Below are positions 40,915 to 49,998 of a stretch of DNA of 59,535 nucleotides, one piece after another. The position numbers and the translations under genes were made by a program. The DNA comes from Nocardia veterana NBRC 100344 (GTDB taxonomy: Bacteria > Actinomycetota > Actinomycetes > Mycobacteriales > Mycobacteriaceae). The notes below the pieces were generated by a model. That model was not told the origin of the DNA, searched no databases, and saw only the letters and a list, made by a program, of their open reading frames with translations. Location of the stretch: positions 1 to 59,535 of the forward strand of contig NZ_BAGM01000205.1 of NCBI RefSeq assembly GCF_000308855.1, read 5' to 3'. The number at the start of each line of letters is the position of its first letter. The stretch's first letter is position 1.

Positions 40915-41193
40915 TCAGTCCTGCGCACAGTGCGGATAGTCATCGACGAAATCGAAGTAGGCAACCACGGTCGCCGACGCGACCGTCCCCATCACGGCGG
41001 CCCAGCACAACGCCTCGCTCAGCCCGCGCGCCAACTTCTCCGCCGCGTCGCGCAATACCACCAGGTACAGTTCGTGCTTGCTTGAGAACGACTTGTACAG
41101 AATCGGTTTGCTGATGCAGACCCGCCCAGCGATCTCGTCCATGCTCGTGTCGTGATAGCCGTACGCGGCGAACACCGCCGCCGCGGCGGTCAC
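40915..41193 (-). pseudogene. Truncated TetR-family regulator
   Basis: A 92-residue frame with a complete TetR helix-turn-helix (AAAAVFAAYGYHDTSMDEIAGRVCISKPILYKSFSSKHELYLVVL) but almost no ligand-binding domain; the family is about 190-220 residues. GTG 41193 begins inside the first helix, and reading back gives RAARRREIV before a stop at about 41240. It therefore lacks parts at both ends and is unlikely to be the regulator of the catabolic cluster. Confidence 0.65.
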
Positions 41194-41864
41194 GATCTCC
41201 CGACGTCGCGCCGCCCGCCCGCCGCCGAAATATCCCGTTCACCGGCACCTGTCGCCTCCTGCGTGCTGTGCGCCGGGCGGCAGACCGGTGCGCGCCGGCC
41301 AGGCCATCAGCGCCTCCGCCGACGGGGCGCGCATACCTGCCCAGCGACCACACCGAGGTGTGCCCGCTCATTCCGTATGAGTATCGGGTCGAGGGCCCGT
41401 CCTCGGCAGCGTGGTGCACCGGTAGTGGCGCAGTTGATGCAGGGTGAACGGCCCCACGCGCAATCGGCGGTGTGCTGTTCGAACAGCTCCAAGCCGCCGA
41501 TACGACAACCGGCCCCGCAACCTCACCGGATCGATATCACTCACGGCCACATCGTGTTTGGCGTTGCGGTCGTTCAACTTCCTCGGCCATCACTGCCGGC
41601 GGTGGCTTTGTCGGCGGCGCCTCGGGTCCGGCCGGAAGTCATCGATACCGAAGTCGGGCCCATAGGCCGCGACCAGCCTGGCATACAGGGTATCTGCCGC
41701 GTTGTCGCTCGAATGGTTCATCGGCTCGAATTCCCTCTGGATCGAGGTTGATGGAGTCGATTCTCCCAGACCCACGTCGGTCGGTTTCACGGTCGAACGG
41801 CCGCAGAGCATTCCCAAACAAGTCCGGAGCAATCCCGACCGGCCCAGCCGGTCAGGGGTGCCGC
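41194..41864. other. Broken sequence with no intact gene
   Basis: About 670 nt of degenerate frames. On the minus strand an ATG at 41721 follows GAGGGAA and reads NHSSDNAADTLYARLVAAYG before breaking into an Arg-rich tail, probably the start of a decayed gene. A minus-strand LHQLRHYRCT near 41440 faintly recalls a tyrosine-recombinase motif. Confidence 0.4.
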
Positions 41865-43040
41865 TCAGCAATCAGGCTGCAACGGATAGCACGGCCGGAA
41901 ACCGGGGTCACCCATCGGAGCCGGATCTGCTGGTCCCGGCGGTGCGCCCGTCGGCGCCGGGGCTTCGGTCACCGATGTGCCGCCGGAACCTCCGGTGGAA
42001 TCGTGGCGAGAGCGGGGATGATCGACACCGACTGTGTACCAGACGCCGAACCCAACCAACGCCATCACGGTGAGCGCTAGTAAAGCAGACCGAACGCGGG
42101 CGCGTCCGCCGCCATATTCGGTGCGGGGGGTGGGTGCGGGAAACGCCGGGCGTCTGCCTGGCGGTGGCGACACCGGTGTCGTGCTGAAGACGGGCTCGCC
42201 GTAGCTCTGCCGCCACGAATCGTGGTGATCATCGAACGATGACTTTGTTCCAGCCGGGGCCGACGAGCCGACCGACGCGTGGGGCTCGGAATCACGCCAG
42301 CGTGTGGCCGGAGCGAATGGATCGACATCGACTCGGAACGGGTCGTCATCGGTGACGGACGCCGTCGTCCCGCCCGGTGAGGTCGCGACGGGCCTCGACG
42401 CGGTCGCCGTGCTGGGAAATCCCTCCGCGGTCAGCGTAGACATGCTGGCGACCGGGTCGTTGACTCCCAAGACGTCCAACATCGCTGCGACCCGCTCCGC
42501 GGTCCATACTGATGCGCGAGACCTGCCGCGCTGGAACCAGGAAAACAACTCGTGCGGCCGGTCTCCCAGCAGCACGTCCACTCCCTTGGGCATCATCGCC
42601 TTCGACGGCTTGTCCAACGTCACGACGGTGCCGCTCAACGGGACGACTACGACCAGCGCGGAAACGAACCGATTCGCGCCGGTCACCGCCTCGGTCATCG
42701 ACTTCAGCGAAAACATTGCCGAGCGTGCCTGATCCAAGGGATTGACATCGCTTTTTCGCACATGCACCGGATCCCCCGGAAACCCGGGCATCGTCCACCG
42801 CCCGTTCACCGGACACGACAAAGTCCCACCAGTCCGGCTCAGCGTGCCCTTGACCTCGATACACACGCACACATTCGGCGTGAAAACGATGAAGTCGGCT
42901 TCTTGGCCCCCTGCGGCCCGGCCACGCCCGGGTACATGCCCGCTAGCCACCGCGAGACCGGGCACACGGCACGACCGTAGCCACCCGGCCACCACCTTCT
43001 CCGTATACGGAGCATCCCCTCGCTCGTTGACGACCAGCAC
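41865..43040 (-). CDS. NERD-domain membrane protein
   Basis: About 391 residues from GTG 43040 (GGGGGT 6 nt upstream; the frame extends to 43142). The N-terminal half has a nuclease-related (NERD) domain: PYTEKVVAGWLRSCRVPG, then EADFIVFTPNVCVCIEVKGT, with the D...E-V-K residues of the PD-(D/E)xK nuclease fold. A Pro/Ser-rich linker follows, then one transmembrane helix (SALLALTVMALVGFGVWYTVGV) near residue 330 and a short Pro-rich tail. It is possibly a membrane-anchored DNA-processing or defence protein of the mobile region. It has no obvious operon partner. Confidence 0.75.
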   Translation of the reverse strand: MLVVNERGDAPYTEKVVAGWLRSCRVPGLAVASGHVPGRGRAAGGQEADFIVFTPNVCVCIEVKGTLSRTGGTLSCPVNGRWTMPGFPGDPVHVRKSDVNPLDQARSAMFSLKSMTEAVTGANRFVSALVVVVPLSGTVVTLDKPSKAMMPKGVDVLLGDRPHELFSWFQRGRSRASVWTAERVAAMLDVLGVNDPVASMSTLTAEGFPSTATASRPVATSPGGTTASVTDDDPFRVDVDPFAPATRWRDSEPHASVGSSAPAGTKSSFDDHHDSWRQSYGEPVFSTTPVSPPPGRRPAFPAPTPRTEYGGGRARVRSALLALTVMALVGFGVWYTVGVDHPRSRHDSTGGSGGTSVTEAPAPTGAPPGPADPAPMGDPGFRPCYPLQPDC

Positions 43041-43235
43041 AGCCAACCCCCTTCGAGTAATTCGGCCAACGCCCACACCGACAACGGCCGAGTCCTGCTG
43101 CACAACAACGAAAACCAACGGATCAACGGTAACCCGGACCACCGACAGGCTTCACCGAACTCGTTGCCCCACAACGCAATTAACTCGCACAACAGTTCGA
43201 ACAAACCGCCGCTGACACCGATCCCAAGTGCGAAG

Positions 43236-43279
43236 CCGCACGAAAATGTCGGTGGTCCGGCCGCACGAAACTGTCAGTG
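43236..43279. repeat. Two 19-bp direct repeats, transposon-end-like
   Basis: CCGCACGAAAATGTCGGTG (43236-43254) and CCGCACGAAACTGTCAGTG (43261-43279) agree at 17 of 19 positions, with starts 25 bp apart. They lie about 180 bp beyond the transposon ATPase remnant. Tandem ~19-bp transposase-binding repeats containing TGTC are known at ends of Tn7/Tn402/Mu-type elements, so these are probably one end of the decayed transposon. Confidence 0.6.
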
Positions 43280-43460
43280 AGCGGCGGTCCATGCGCTGAC
43301 CGAAACGGTCTCTCGCCGATGCCAGGTAGGGAATGATGTTGTGCCATGAGCACTTCGGGGGCGGGTGGTCGTACACGCGGTGCGGTAGCCACCGGAAGTG
43401 GCGGCAGGCGTGCTCTGGCCGCACGTCGTGCGGCCAAGCTTCCCCTCTCTCGCCGCTTCC

Positions 43461-43830
43461 ACCGGTTCGGCCGTGGTGGCGGCGGGTCGCGAGTACTTCG
43501 AGGCTGGGAGTTTTGAGCCGGTCAGCTTCGTCGATGATGACCAGTTCGGTGTAGAGGCCGTCGTTGTTGAGCGATGACAGCGCCCGGTCGGGGTACAGGG
43601 TTGTTTCCAGCGCCCAGCTCAGACTGCAGGCCAGGGAGCGGACCTCTTGGTCGACGGTACGGGGGTGTTGTAAACCTTCGGGGTGTCGAAGACGGTCCGC
43701 GCCGACAGTGCCTGTTCGGGTGCGGTGGTTTCTTCGACGAACCAGAAGTGGCGGACAACGGGTTCGACGGTGTCCCAGTGGCTGTAGCGGCGGGCGGACA
43801 GGGTTTTGCCGATACCGATGAATTGACCGA
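43461..43830 (-). pseudogene. Transposon AAA ATPase (TniB/TnsC-like) remnant
   Basis: In the minus direction one frame gives IGQFIGIGKTLSARRYSHWDTV (Walker A GIGKT) and FDTPKVYNTP. After a frameshift near 43660 another gives SLSWALETTLYPDRALSSLNNDGLYTELVIIDEADRLKTPSLEVL (Walker B LVIIDEAD). Together they are the ATPase that partners Mu/TniA-type transposases, now split by at least one frameshift and truncated at both ends. Confidence 0.72.
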
Positions 43831-43838
43831 TGGCGTTA

Positions 43839-44216
43839 TCAAGTTCCGGCAGGGGTCAACCGTGCCGGTCCGGCTCGGTCGGGCAGACCGCGGGGGGCGT
43901 AGCCGGGCAGCGGTGACAGGCACATCTGGTTGATGGTGCGCATGTAGCGTTCGATCTTCCCGCGTCCGCGTGGCCGGCCGGGCAGTGAGAACACCGCCCG
44001 GACTTTCAGATCGGCCAGCACCTGTTCGAGGTGGTGGGAGGTGAAGTCGCTGCCGTGGTCGGTGTAGAGCACGTCGACGTGCCAATCCGGTTTGGTTTGC
44101 GCCAGATCGCTTGCCGCAGCGCCAATGCGGTCTTCAACGACGACGCGACACCGAGGTTGACCGCATATTCGGCTGCGATGGCGCGGGAATTGTCGTCCTC
44201 GATCACCGTCAACCAT
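43839..44216 (-). pseudogene. DDE transposase (Mu/TniA-type) remnant
   Basis: The catalytic core is recognisable: LTVIEDDNSRAIAAEY (first Asp), a frameshift near 44100, then VLYTDHGSDFTSHHLEQVLADL (second Asp) and GRGKIERYMRTINQM (Glu). N-terminal DNA-binding and C-terminal domains are missing. The gene order, transposase then ATPase, is that of Tn402/Tn7-like and related elements. Confidence 0.75.
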
Positions 44217-44261
44217 GGCCGCGCCGGATTTCCGGCGACGGGTCAGGCGGGTCCGACGTGG

Positions 44262-44624
44262 TCAGCTGGGTGCGAAGCCGCCCACGTCCATCGAGATGAC
44301 GGCCGCGGCCAGGACGCCGCCGATCAAGGTGGCGATCAGAGCGTATCCCGCCCCGATGCGGCGGGTCCGCCCGAACATCGCGAGCACAGCAGCCGGCGCA
44401 ATGAGCAGCAACGCCGAGTACGCCCAGCTTGCCCAGTACGGCGGTGAGACCGCATCGGTGTGCGGGGCTCGTAGGTGGCGCGGTACCGCAGTCGGTTCGG
44501 GGACGTTGAGCGCATGCTGCAGCACGATGGTGATCGGAACGTAGATCACCGCGACTGCGACACCGCCGCACAGTCCCCACACCACGCTCCACCTACCTGG
44601 TTGCTGTGCCTCGCGTGTTGTCAT
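44262..44624 (-). CDS. Small membrane protein
   Basis: A 120-residue protein with three predicted transmembrane helices (VVWGLCGGVAVAVIYVPITI; SALLLIAPAAVLAMFG; ALIATLIGGVLAAAVISM). Family not recognised. It starts with ATG 44624 just after a small gene coupled to an XRE regulator and may belong to that unit. Confidence 0.6.
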   Translation of the reverse strand: MTTREAQQPGRWSVVWGLCGGVAVAVIYVPITIVLQHALNVPEPTAVPRHLRAPHTDAVSPPYWASWAYSALLLIAPAAVLAMFGRTRRIGAGYALIATLIGGVLAAAVISMDVGGFAPS

Positions 44625-44633
44625 CTGGTGCTG

Positions 44634-44987
44634 TTACCTAACTCCCGACCACGAGTGAACTGAAGACGAGGAGGCAATCAGGAAAGGCTTGGCGATTCCA
44701 AGCTTTTCCCCCTCGCGACCGACCTCGCTGGCGTGCTGGGCAAGGCCGCCGTAGTTATCACCACCAGCGAAATCGTATACGTCGTAGATGTGGGTCTGCT
44801 GGCGGAGCTCGACCGCGTGCTGCCCCGGATTGCCGGGCTGGACGATGGCCGCGGTGGTGGAGCACAGGCTGTAGCGGCCGAGGGTCTGGACGTGGTCGTT
44901 GTCGATACCCGCCGTGACCTGCCCCGGCGTGCTGATGATGAGGTTTCTACCTTGGGAAAGTGCTGTGACACAAACGGTTACGCGCAT
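44634..44987 (-). CDS. Hypothetical protein coupled to XRE regulator
   Basis: A 117-residue protein (RYSLCSTTAAIVQPGNPGQH in the middle) without recognised domain. Its ATG 44987 overlaps the end of the XRE gene by 10 nt, the arrangement of translationally coupled genes, which is the main reason to accept it. Confidence 0.52.
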   Translation of the reverse strand: MRVTVCVTALSQGRNLIISTPGQVTAGIDNDHVQTLGRYSLCSTTAAIVQPGNPGQHAVELRQQTHIYDVYDFAGGDNYGGLAQHASEVGREGEKLGIAKPFLIASSSSVHSWSGVR

Positions 44988-45724
44988 TCCGCGCTGGCGT
45001 TGCTGATGCCGTAGGCGACGAGGACGGCGTGCGGGCTGTGGAATTCGCTGATCTGCAGCGAGATAGCGACCGGATCGGAAGAACCACTGCGCTGCAATAG
45101 AACCGGCTTGCCGGACGGTCGGCCATAGTCGACGGCGGTGGGGTGTGTCGTCCAGAGCTCGGCGAACTGCGGATTGGTGGCCAGGGTGCGGAGGAGGGCG
45201 CGGGCATGGTGGCTTTCCCGGTAGGGGCCGATGGCCGCGCGCAGCGCGGCGACCACGTGAGGCGCCTCGTCGTCCCAGTCAACGACCAGCCCACGCGCTG
45301 GCGGCTGGAAAAACCACAGCGCGAGATTGTTGCCGGCCTCACGAAGGCCGGGCAATGCGTCATGCAGCCGGGCGCTGGCGGCGAGCACCGTCGACAGGGG
45401 AGTGGTGTATGCGCAGAGGATGTGTGCCGCATCAAGATGTGCGAGATGAGCGGTGAGTTGCGGTGTCGAGACCTGGTGCTGTAGTTCGTCGTCGGCCGGA
45501 AGCCGCTGGGGTGGATTCCACAAGTCGTAGGTGTGGCGACGTTGAGCGGGATTGAGGTCGTATCCGCGCACAATTTTGGCCAGGGTGTCGATGGTGGGAA
45601 CGGACCGGCCGTGTTCGATCTTGGTCACGTAGGCCCCGCTGATCGTGGCGCGCGCGCCGGCGGTCTCGCGTGACCAGCCACGCTCCGTGCGTAACTGTTC
45701 CAACCAGGGCGGCAGGCTCGGCAT
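44978..45724 (-). CDS. XRE-family regulator with MmyB-type C-terminal domain, copy 1
   Basis: A 248-residue regulator. The N-terminal HTH is WLEQLRTERGWSRETAGARATISGAYVTKIEHGRSVPTIDTLAKI. The MmyB-like ligand-binding part has AGNNLALWFFQPPARGLVVDWDDEAPHVVAALRAAIG near residue 135 and PQFAELWTTH near 190. ATG 45724 has GAGGG 6-7 nt upstream; the frame extends back to 45841 with a His/Arg-rich N-terminus that looks non-coding. MmyB regulators are common in actinobacterial accessory DNA; the ligand is unknown. Confidence 0.85.
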   Translation of the reverse strand: MPSLPPWLEQLRTERGWSRETAGARATISGAYVTKIEHGRSVPTIDTLAKIVRGYDLNPAQRRHTYDLWNPPQRLPADDELQHQVSTPQLTAHLAHLDAAHILCAYTTPLSTVLAASARLHDALPGLREAGNNLALWFFQPPARGLVVDWDDEAPHVVAALRAAIGPYRESHHARALLRTLATNPQFAELWTTHPTAVDYGRPSGKPVLLQRSGSSDPVAISLQISEFHSPHAVLVAYGISNASAECA

Positions 45725-45896
45725 CTCCACCCTCGCTGCCGCGTGGCCGGGTCGCGTGTGTCTGGGTGGGTGTCTGTTGTCTGTGTGGCTGTGTGTTCGG
45801 TTCACCCGCCTGTTTCCTCTGTTTCTCCCCGACATGGACACGACCGATCCGAAGTGTGAATAGTCTCAGTGCTCCCGTGCGTTGATTTGTGACCGA

Positions 45897-46196
<300 letters not shown>

Positions 46197-46459
46197 TGTT
46201 GATTCCCTCCCGTGTCGCCCCCGTGGGCGCATTCGAACCAAACGTGCTGCGCGATGGAATATCTCGACTGGAAGTCGGTCGAAGCGCCTGTACACCTTCG
46301 TATTTCATGACCGGCATCACACTGCGTTGTGTGATTGCGGCCTGTATGCGCTTGCGATCTGGTTCTAGCATTGTGTCGACCGTGCAGGGGATCAACGGTT
46401 GCAGCGGGGACAACTTGTGCCCGGTTGCTCAGTACGATCGGTGGGGAGGGGCGACCGTT

Positions 46460-47206
46460 ATGGTGCCGGTGAGGTTCAGCAATCTGGGTGCGTTCATTGA
46501 AAAACGCAGGAAACAACTGGGTTTGGACCGATTCGAGCTGGGTCGACAAGTCGGCTTGGCGGGGGGAACGATCAAGAAGATAGAACTCGACAAGCGGCCT
46601 CTTGTCGACGACAATCTCCGAAAAGTGCTGGCCGCACTCGAGGTTCAGGAGAACTACGTCCGCCTCCTTCTGTCTGCGGGGGAGGGGCGGCTTCGTTCCG
46701 ACGACAGAGCTCCTTGTGATCTGGAGTTGCGTGCGATCGAGGCGATCAAGGCACCGGTGTTCATTCTGAACACCGTGATGGGCCGGGTCGTGGCAGCCAA
46801 CAGGGCGTGTGAGTCGCTGATGCGGCTGCGCACTGGGATGAGTATCTACGAGTGGCTGGTAACCGATCCGCGGACGCGGCAGTTGCTCGGGCAGGACTGG
46901 CACGCGATTACCCACGCTCTGGTCTGGGGCGCCGCTCCGCTGATCGAGTGTGTGATGCCCGACAGTGAGCGGGAGCGGCTGCTCGACGTGTGCAGCCAAG
47001 TCCCGGAATGGGAGACGCTGTGGACCACACGCCCCGCCAACGCTGGCTTCATCTACGGTGCGCGCATGACCAACCCAGGCACCGGAGACACCCGCGACTA
47101 TTCCTTCACTTCGGCCGAGCTGCGGTTCCCGCCCCGGGTCGGGTGGTGGCTGGGCCAGCTCACTCCCGTCGCTCAACAGATGGCGACGACGGGTACAGGA
47201 ACGTGA
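46460..47206 (+). CDS. XRE-family regulator with MmyB-type C-terminal domain, copy 2
   Basis: A 248-residue protein. The HTH is NLGAFIEKRRKQLGLDRFELGRQVGLAGGTIKKIELDKRPLVDDNLRKVL. The C-terminal part has APVFILNTVMGRVVAANRACESLM and ERERLLDVCSQVPEWETLWTTRPANAGF, matching the PAS-like MmyB domain. GGGGAGGGG lies upstream of ATG 46460; the frame upstream to 46196 is leader. It is on the opposite strand to the two other copies. Confidence 0.82.
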   Translation: MVPVRFSNLGAFIEKRRKQLGLDRFELGRQVGLAGGTIKKIELDKRPLVDDNLRKVLAALEVQENYVRLLLSAGEGRLRSDDRAPCDLELRAIEAIKAPVFILNTVMGRVVAANRACESLMRLRTGMSIYEWLVTDPRTRQLLGQDWHAITHALVWGAAPLIECVMPDSERERLLDVCSQVPEWETLWTTRPANAGFIYGARMTNPGTGDTRDYSFTSAELRFPPRVGWWLGQLTPVAQQMATTGTGT

Positions 47207-47261
47207 CCCGGGAGGGAACAGGAGGCGGATGCCTGGCGGTCTTCCCTCCGGGCCACGTCGG

Positions 47262-47283
47262 CCCGTGACGCGCACGTCACGGG
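47262..47283. terminator. Short bidirectional hairpin
   Basis: Perfect 8-nt inverted repeat (CCCGTGAC and GTCACGGG) with a 6-nt loop, overlapping the stop of the convergent gene at 47277 and 55 nt after the stop at 47206. Confidence 0.5.
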
Positions 47284-47543
47284 GTACCGGGGCGGCGGCG
47301 CCGGCGACGACGGCGCCGCTGCGGCTCCGACACGGAGGACCGCTGCGGCGGCGTGGCGGCCGCCTTAGTCGCGATGCATTCGATGGCGGTGGCGATATCG
47401 GCGGCGGTGAGAAACCATGTCAGGCCAGCCCGATGCCCCGGCAGCATGCCGGCTTTCAACTGCCGCACGTACCACGCTTCGGACTTGTGCAGAGCACACG
47501 CACCGACCGAAACCGGGTACGTCGGCTCGTGCGGTGCCGCCAC
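47277..47543 (-). CDS. Small excisionase-like HTH protein
   Basis: An 88-residue basic protein. SEAWYVRQLKAGMLPGHRAGLTWFLTAADIATAIE near residues 21-55 resembles the winged HTH of excisionase-type and MerR-like small DNA-binding proteins, and a run of Arg closes it. GTG 47543 is the visible start. Such proteins often regulate excision or replication of integrative elements; the role here is inferred only. Confidence 0.58.
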   Translation of the reverse strand: MAAPHEPTYPVSVGACALHKSEAWYVRQLKAGMLPGHRAGLTWFLTAADIATAIECIATKAAATPPQRSSVSEPQRRRRRRRRRPGTP

Positions 47544-47614
47544 CGGTTCCGGGCCATCATCGGAACAGAAGTCATTGCCTGCTCATCGGTCGACACACCA
47601 CTACCTCCGTCACG

Positions 47615-48460
47615 CTAAGAAACCGGCTGTGCCCCAGCCTCGTCCGCGCCCCGGTGCCCGGCTGGGCGCGATCGATACGCCACAAACAGCCGAACCCCAG
47701 GTTCCTCGACGAGCTCGGTGACCTGCACAGTCACCAACTCATCCCGGTCGCCCCAGCGGCGCGGGGACGGACCTACGCCGTAGGCGACCTCGACACCGCT
47801 ACGCCACAGCTGCGCGAATCGGGCACTGCCGGCGAGTCGTTGAAGAAGCCGGGATCCCTCAGGCGCCTCGCGGAAGCGGCCCAACGCCGCACGCAGCGTC
47901 GCCACGAAGAATTGGGCGTCCTGCTCGCTAGGATCCTGGCGACACGACGGGCCAGCCGAGAAGAATCTCCAGATGGCGAGGTTGTTCTCGGCCTGGTCCA
48001 GGCCGGGAAACATGTTCTGGAACTGCTGATTGGCCGCCACGATGTTCCACAGGGGATCGCAGAAGCCACAGACAATTGAGCGGGCGTCCCATGCCGCCAA
48101 CTCCCCCCGCCGACCAGGAACAGCTATGCGTTCACGTAGCTCGTCCAGTGGAGCCAGGACTGCTGCGGGTTCCCACAATTCGATGGTGTGGCGACGCTGT
48201 GCGGGCGAGAGTTCGTAACCGGTGATGATCTTGTCGAGTGTGTCCCGACGCGGAGTCGCAGAACCAAGCTCAACCGACTTGAGATAGGTGGCACTGACGT
48301 GTGTGTACTGGCCGGCCAGCTCGCGGGTCAGGTCGCGGTGTTCGCGCATCACCCGCAGCCAGGGCCCGAGTGCCGGAATTCTCACCGGCACATCACCAGC
48401 CAACCGGTGGACATCCGGCGGCTGTCGAGGCCCAGGTGAATCGCGTGTGGCGGAAGTCAT
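47615..48460 (-). CDS. XRE-family regulator with MmyB-type C-terminal domain, copy 3
   Basis: A 281-residue regulator. The HTH is LGPWLRVMREHRDLTRELAGQYTHVSATYLKSVELGSATPRRDTLDKI near residue 35. The MmyB domain has PLWNIVAANQQFQNMFPGLDQAENNLAIWRFFSAGP, FFVATLRAALGRF and ARFAQLWRSG. It shares NPAQ/SPAQRRHT-DLW/ELW with copy 1. GAGGGGGG precedes ATG 48460; the frame back to 48598 is leader. It lies directly upstream of, and divergent from, the secretion operon, so it is a candidate controller of it. Confidence 0.85.
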   Translation of the reverse strand: MTSATRDSPGPRQPPDVHRLAGDVPVRIPALGPWLRVMREHRDLTRELAGQYTHVSATYLKSVELGSATPRRDTLDKIITGYELSPAQRRHTIELWEPAAVLAPLDELRERIAVPGRRGELAAWDARSIVCGFCDPLWNIVAANQQFQNMFPGLDQAENNLAIWRFFSAGPSCRQDPSEQDAQFFVATLRAALGRFREAPEGSRLLQRLAGSARFAQLWRSGVEVAYGVGPSPRRWGDRDELVTVQVTELVEEPGVRLFVAYRSRPAGHRGADEAGAQPVS

Positions 48461-48842
48461 TAAGCCCCCTCGAATGCCGACACTTTCGTGCCAGCGAATG
48501 CAGGAATTGGTGAAAAGCTCTCTCCCCCGAGCGCTTTCGTTCCTACCAGAAGCTCTCGATGACGGCAACGAATGACCAGCGGTCCCACCGGCGAACATGC
48601 CCGCTCGAGCTCGACCTCGCGGCGGTGTTCACTCCGTGGTGTCCATGACGCGGCGGCGGCCGTTAAGAATTTTCAAGGGATACTCCGAGTATCTATTCTC
48701 GTCGCTGTCGCAGGTGAACCGACCTCTTTGCGGAGATGCCGCGGGTGTATATAAAAGCCCGGTCCCTTCAAGGCCTGGTGAATCACAATTTTCCACGTTT
48801 TGATGGTAGGGCAACTGCTCCTGCTTCGAAGGGAAATTGATT
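48461..48842. other. Promoter region between XRE regulator and secretion operon
   Basis: A 382-nt gap between divergent transcription units. The part 48665-48810 is AT-richer and contains TATAAAA-like sequence at 48751-48757. It probably carries promoters for both sides, but no repeat that could be a clear operator was found. Confidence 0.4.
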
Positions 48843-48950
48843 GTGGATCCGATGGTCGTTCTTTCTTGGATCGATACCGGCTCTGCGGCAATCTCGAACG
48901 GACTGACGATCGCCGCCCAAGTGCTCTCGCTCGTACTGCCGTTCCTCTGA
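48843..48950 (+). CDS. Possible 35-residue hydrophobic peptide
   Basis: GTG start after GGGA. The peptide begins DPMVVLSWIDTGS and ends in an uninterrupted hydrophobic helix LTIAAQVLSLVLPFL. It lies at the head of the secretion/conjugation operon, 127 nt before the next gene. It could be a small membrane peptide or a leader, or it could be chance. Confidence 0.35.
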   Translation: MDPMVVLSWIDTGSAAISNGLTIAAQVLSLVLPFL

Positions 48951-49077
48951 GCTGCTGAAACGGTTGATCGGCGCCTCGGTTGTCGGCGGTGACGACGCCG
49001 GGGCGCTGATTCCCCGAAACGTCACACCATTCATTCTTTTCCTCTTTCCCACCCTCCGTTCGAAGGGTTTATTCGGC

Positions 49078-49998
49078 ATGCCGAAAACAGGATTCAGAAA
49101 CGTCAAGAGAAGAACCGCGGCACCCTATAAAAGGCGGGAGCGGTCACAGGCAGGGAAGCCCCGACCCGCGTCGCTCGTGGTCGCCGGTGCCGTTCCGCTG
49201 CTGATCGCGCTGGCGTGCACCGGCCCGGCGGGCGCGTCGACGGCTTCGATCGCTGACCAGCCTGGCGTGACCAGTCCTTCACAACCCGGCACCGCGACAC
49301 CGCCGCTCCCACCTGCGCCACCGCCGCCGGCGCCGGAACCCCAACCGGAACCGGCACCCGAGCCGCAGCCGGCCTACGTCGAGCAGCCACCTGAGGTTCG
49401 CAACGGGCCCACCCCGCGCCCCGAACCCGCCGACGACCCGGCGCCGCCGGTGCAGGTGCAATACCTGCATCTGCCCGAACCCGTGGCGCCGGTCGCGCCT
49501 ATCCAGCCGCCGGACAACACGATTCGTATCGGTCAATGGCAGGCCCCGACGCCGGATTGGCTTCCACTCCAAGCGCGTGACTGCATCAACAACACCGCGG
49601 CCGGGGCGGAAGCACAGGTTGCCACCGCTCTGGATTCGATCGGTATCCCGGCAGGGCGCTCCGATCGAGTCAGCGGCGCAACTCTCGCCGGCGCTGGGAT
49701 CGGTGGCGCGGCCGGAGCGGTCGCGACCGGCGCACCGGTAGGAGCTGTGGGCGCGGCCGTGGGCGGGCTGATCGGAGGCACGATCGGCGGAATCGCCGGT
49801 GCCGCAGTAGGAACCGTGGTGCCGGTGCCGGTGGTCGGCACCGTCACCTCCGGCGTCGCGGGAACGGCGCTCGGTGCCGCGGCCGGTGCGGCAGCGGGCG
49901 CTGCCATCGCGGGCATCCCCGCAGCGGTGGTTGGCGCGTTGGCCGGCGGAACCGTCGGTGCCGGGTTCGGCGCCGGAGTCGGGGTGGGCCAGCCGTGA
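49078..49998 (+). CDS. Secreted Pro-rich protein with glycine-zipper tail
   Basis: A 306-residue protein. A basic N-terminus (KRRTAAPYKRRER) precedes a signal-like helix SLVVAGAVPLLIALACTGPAGA ending near residue 55. A Pro/Ala/Glu-rich linker follows, then a short folded part with one Cys pair candidate (Cys165). The C-terminal third is GAGIGGAAGAVATGAPVGAV-type glycine zipper, as found in membrane-inserting or envelope-spanning proteins. ATG 49078 follows AAGGG. The downstream cutinase starts at GTG 49995, overlapping the stop. It may be an envelope channel or anchor for the conjugation system. Confidence 0.72.
   Translation: MPKTGFRNVKRRTAAPYKRRERSQAGKPRPASLVVAGAVPLLIALACTGPAGASTASIADQPGVTSPSQPGTATPPLPPAPPPPAPEPQPEPAPEPQPAYVEQPPEVRNGPTPRPEPADDPAPPVQVQYLHLPEPVAPVAPIQPPDNTIRIGQWQAPTPDWLPLQARDCINNTAAGAEAQVATALDSIGIPAGRSDRVSGATLAGAGIGGAAGAVATGAPVGAVGAAVGGLIGGTIGGIAGAAVGTVVPVPVVGTVTSGVAGTALGAAAGAAAGAAIAGIPAAVVGALAGGTVGAGFGAGVGVGQP

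Noticed and set aside
40915..41193. The TetR-like fragment as regulator of the catabolic regulon
   Set aside because: It lacks the ligand-binding domain, lies among mobile-element debris, and has no copy of the palindrome upstream.
41368..41577. Minus-strand frame with LHQLRHYRCT, considered as a tyrosine recombinase fragment
   Set aside because: Only one short motif resembles box II; no catalytic Tyr or other boxes could be found in any frame nearby.
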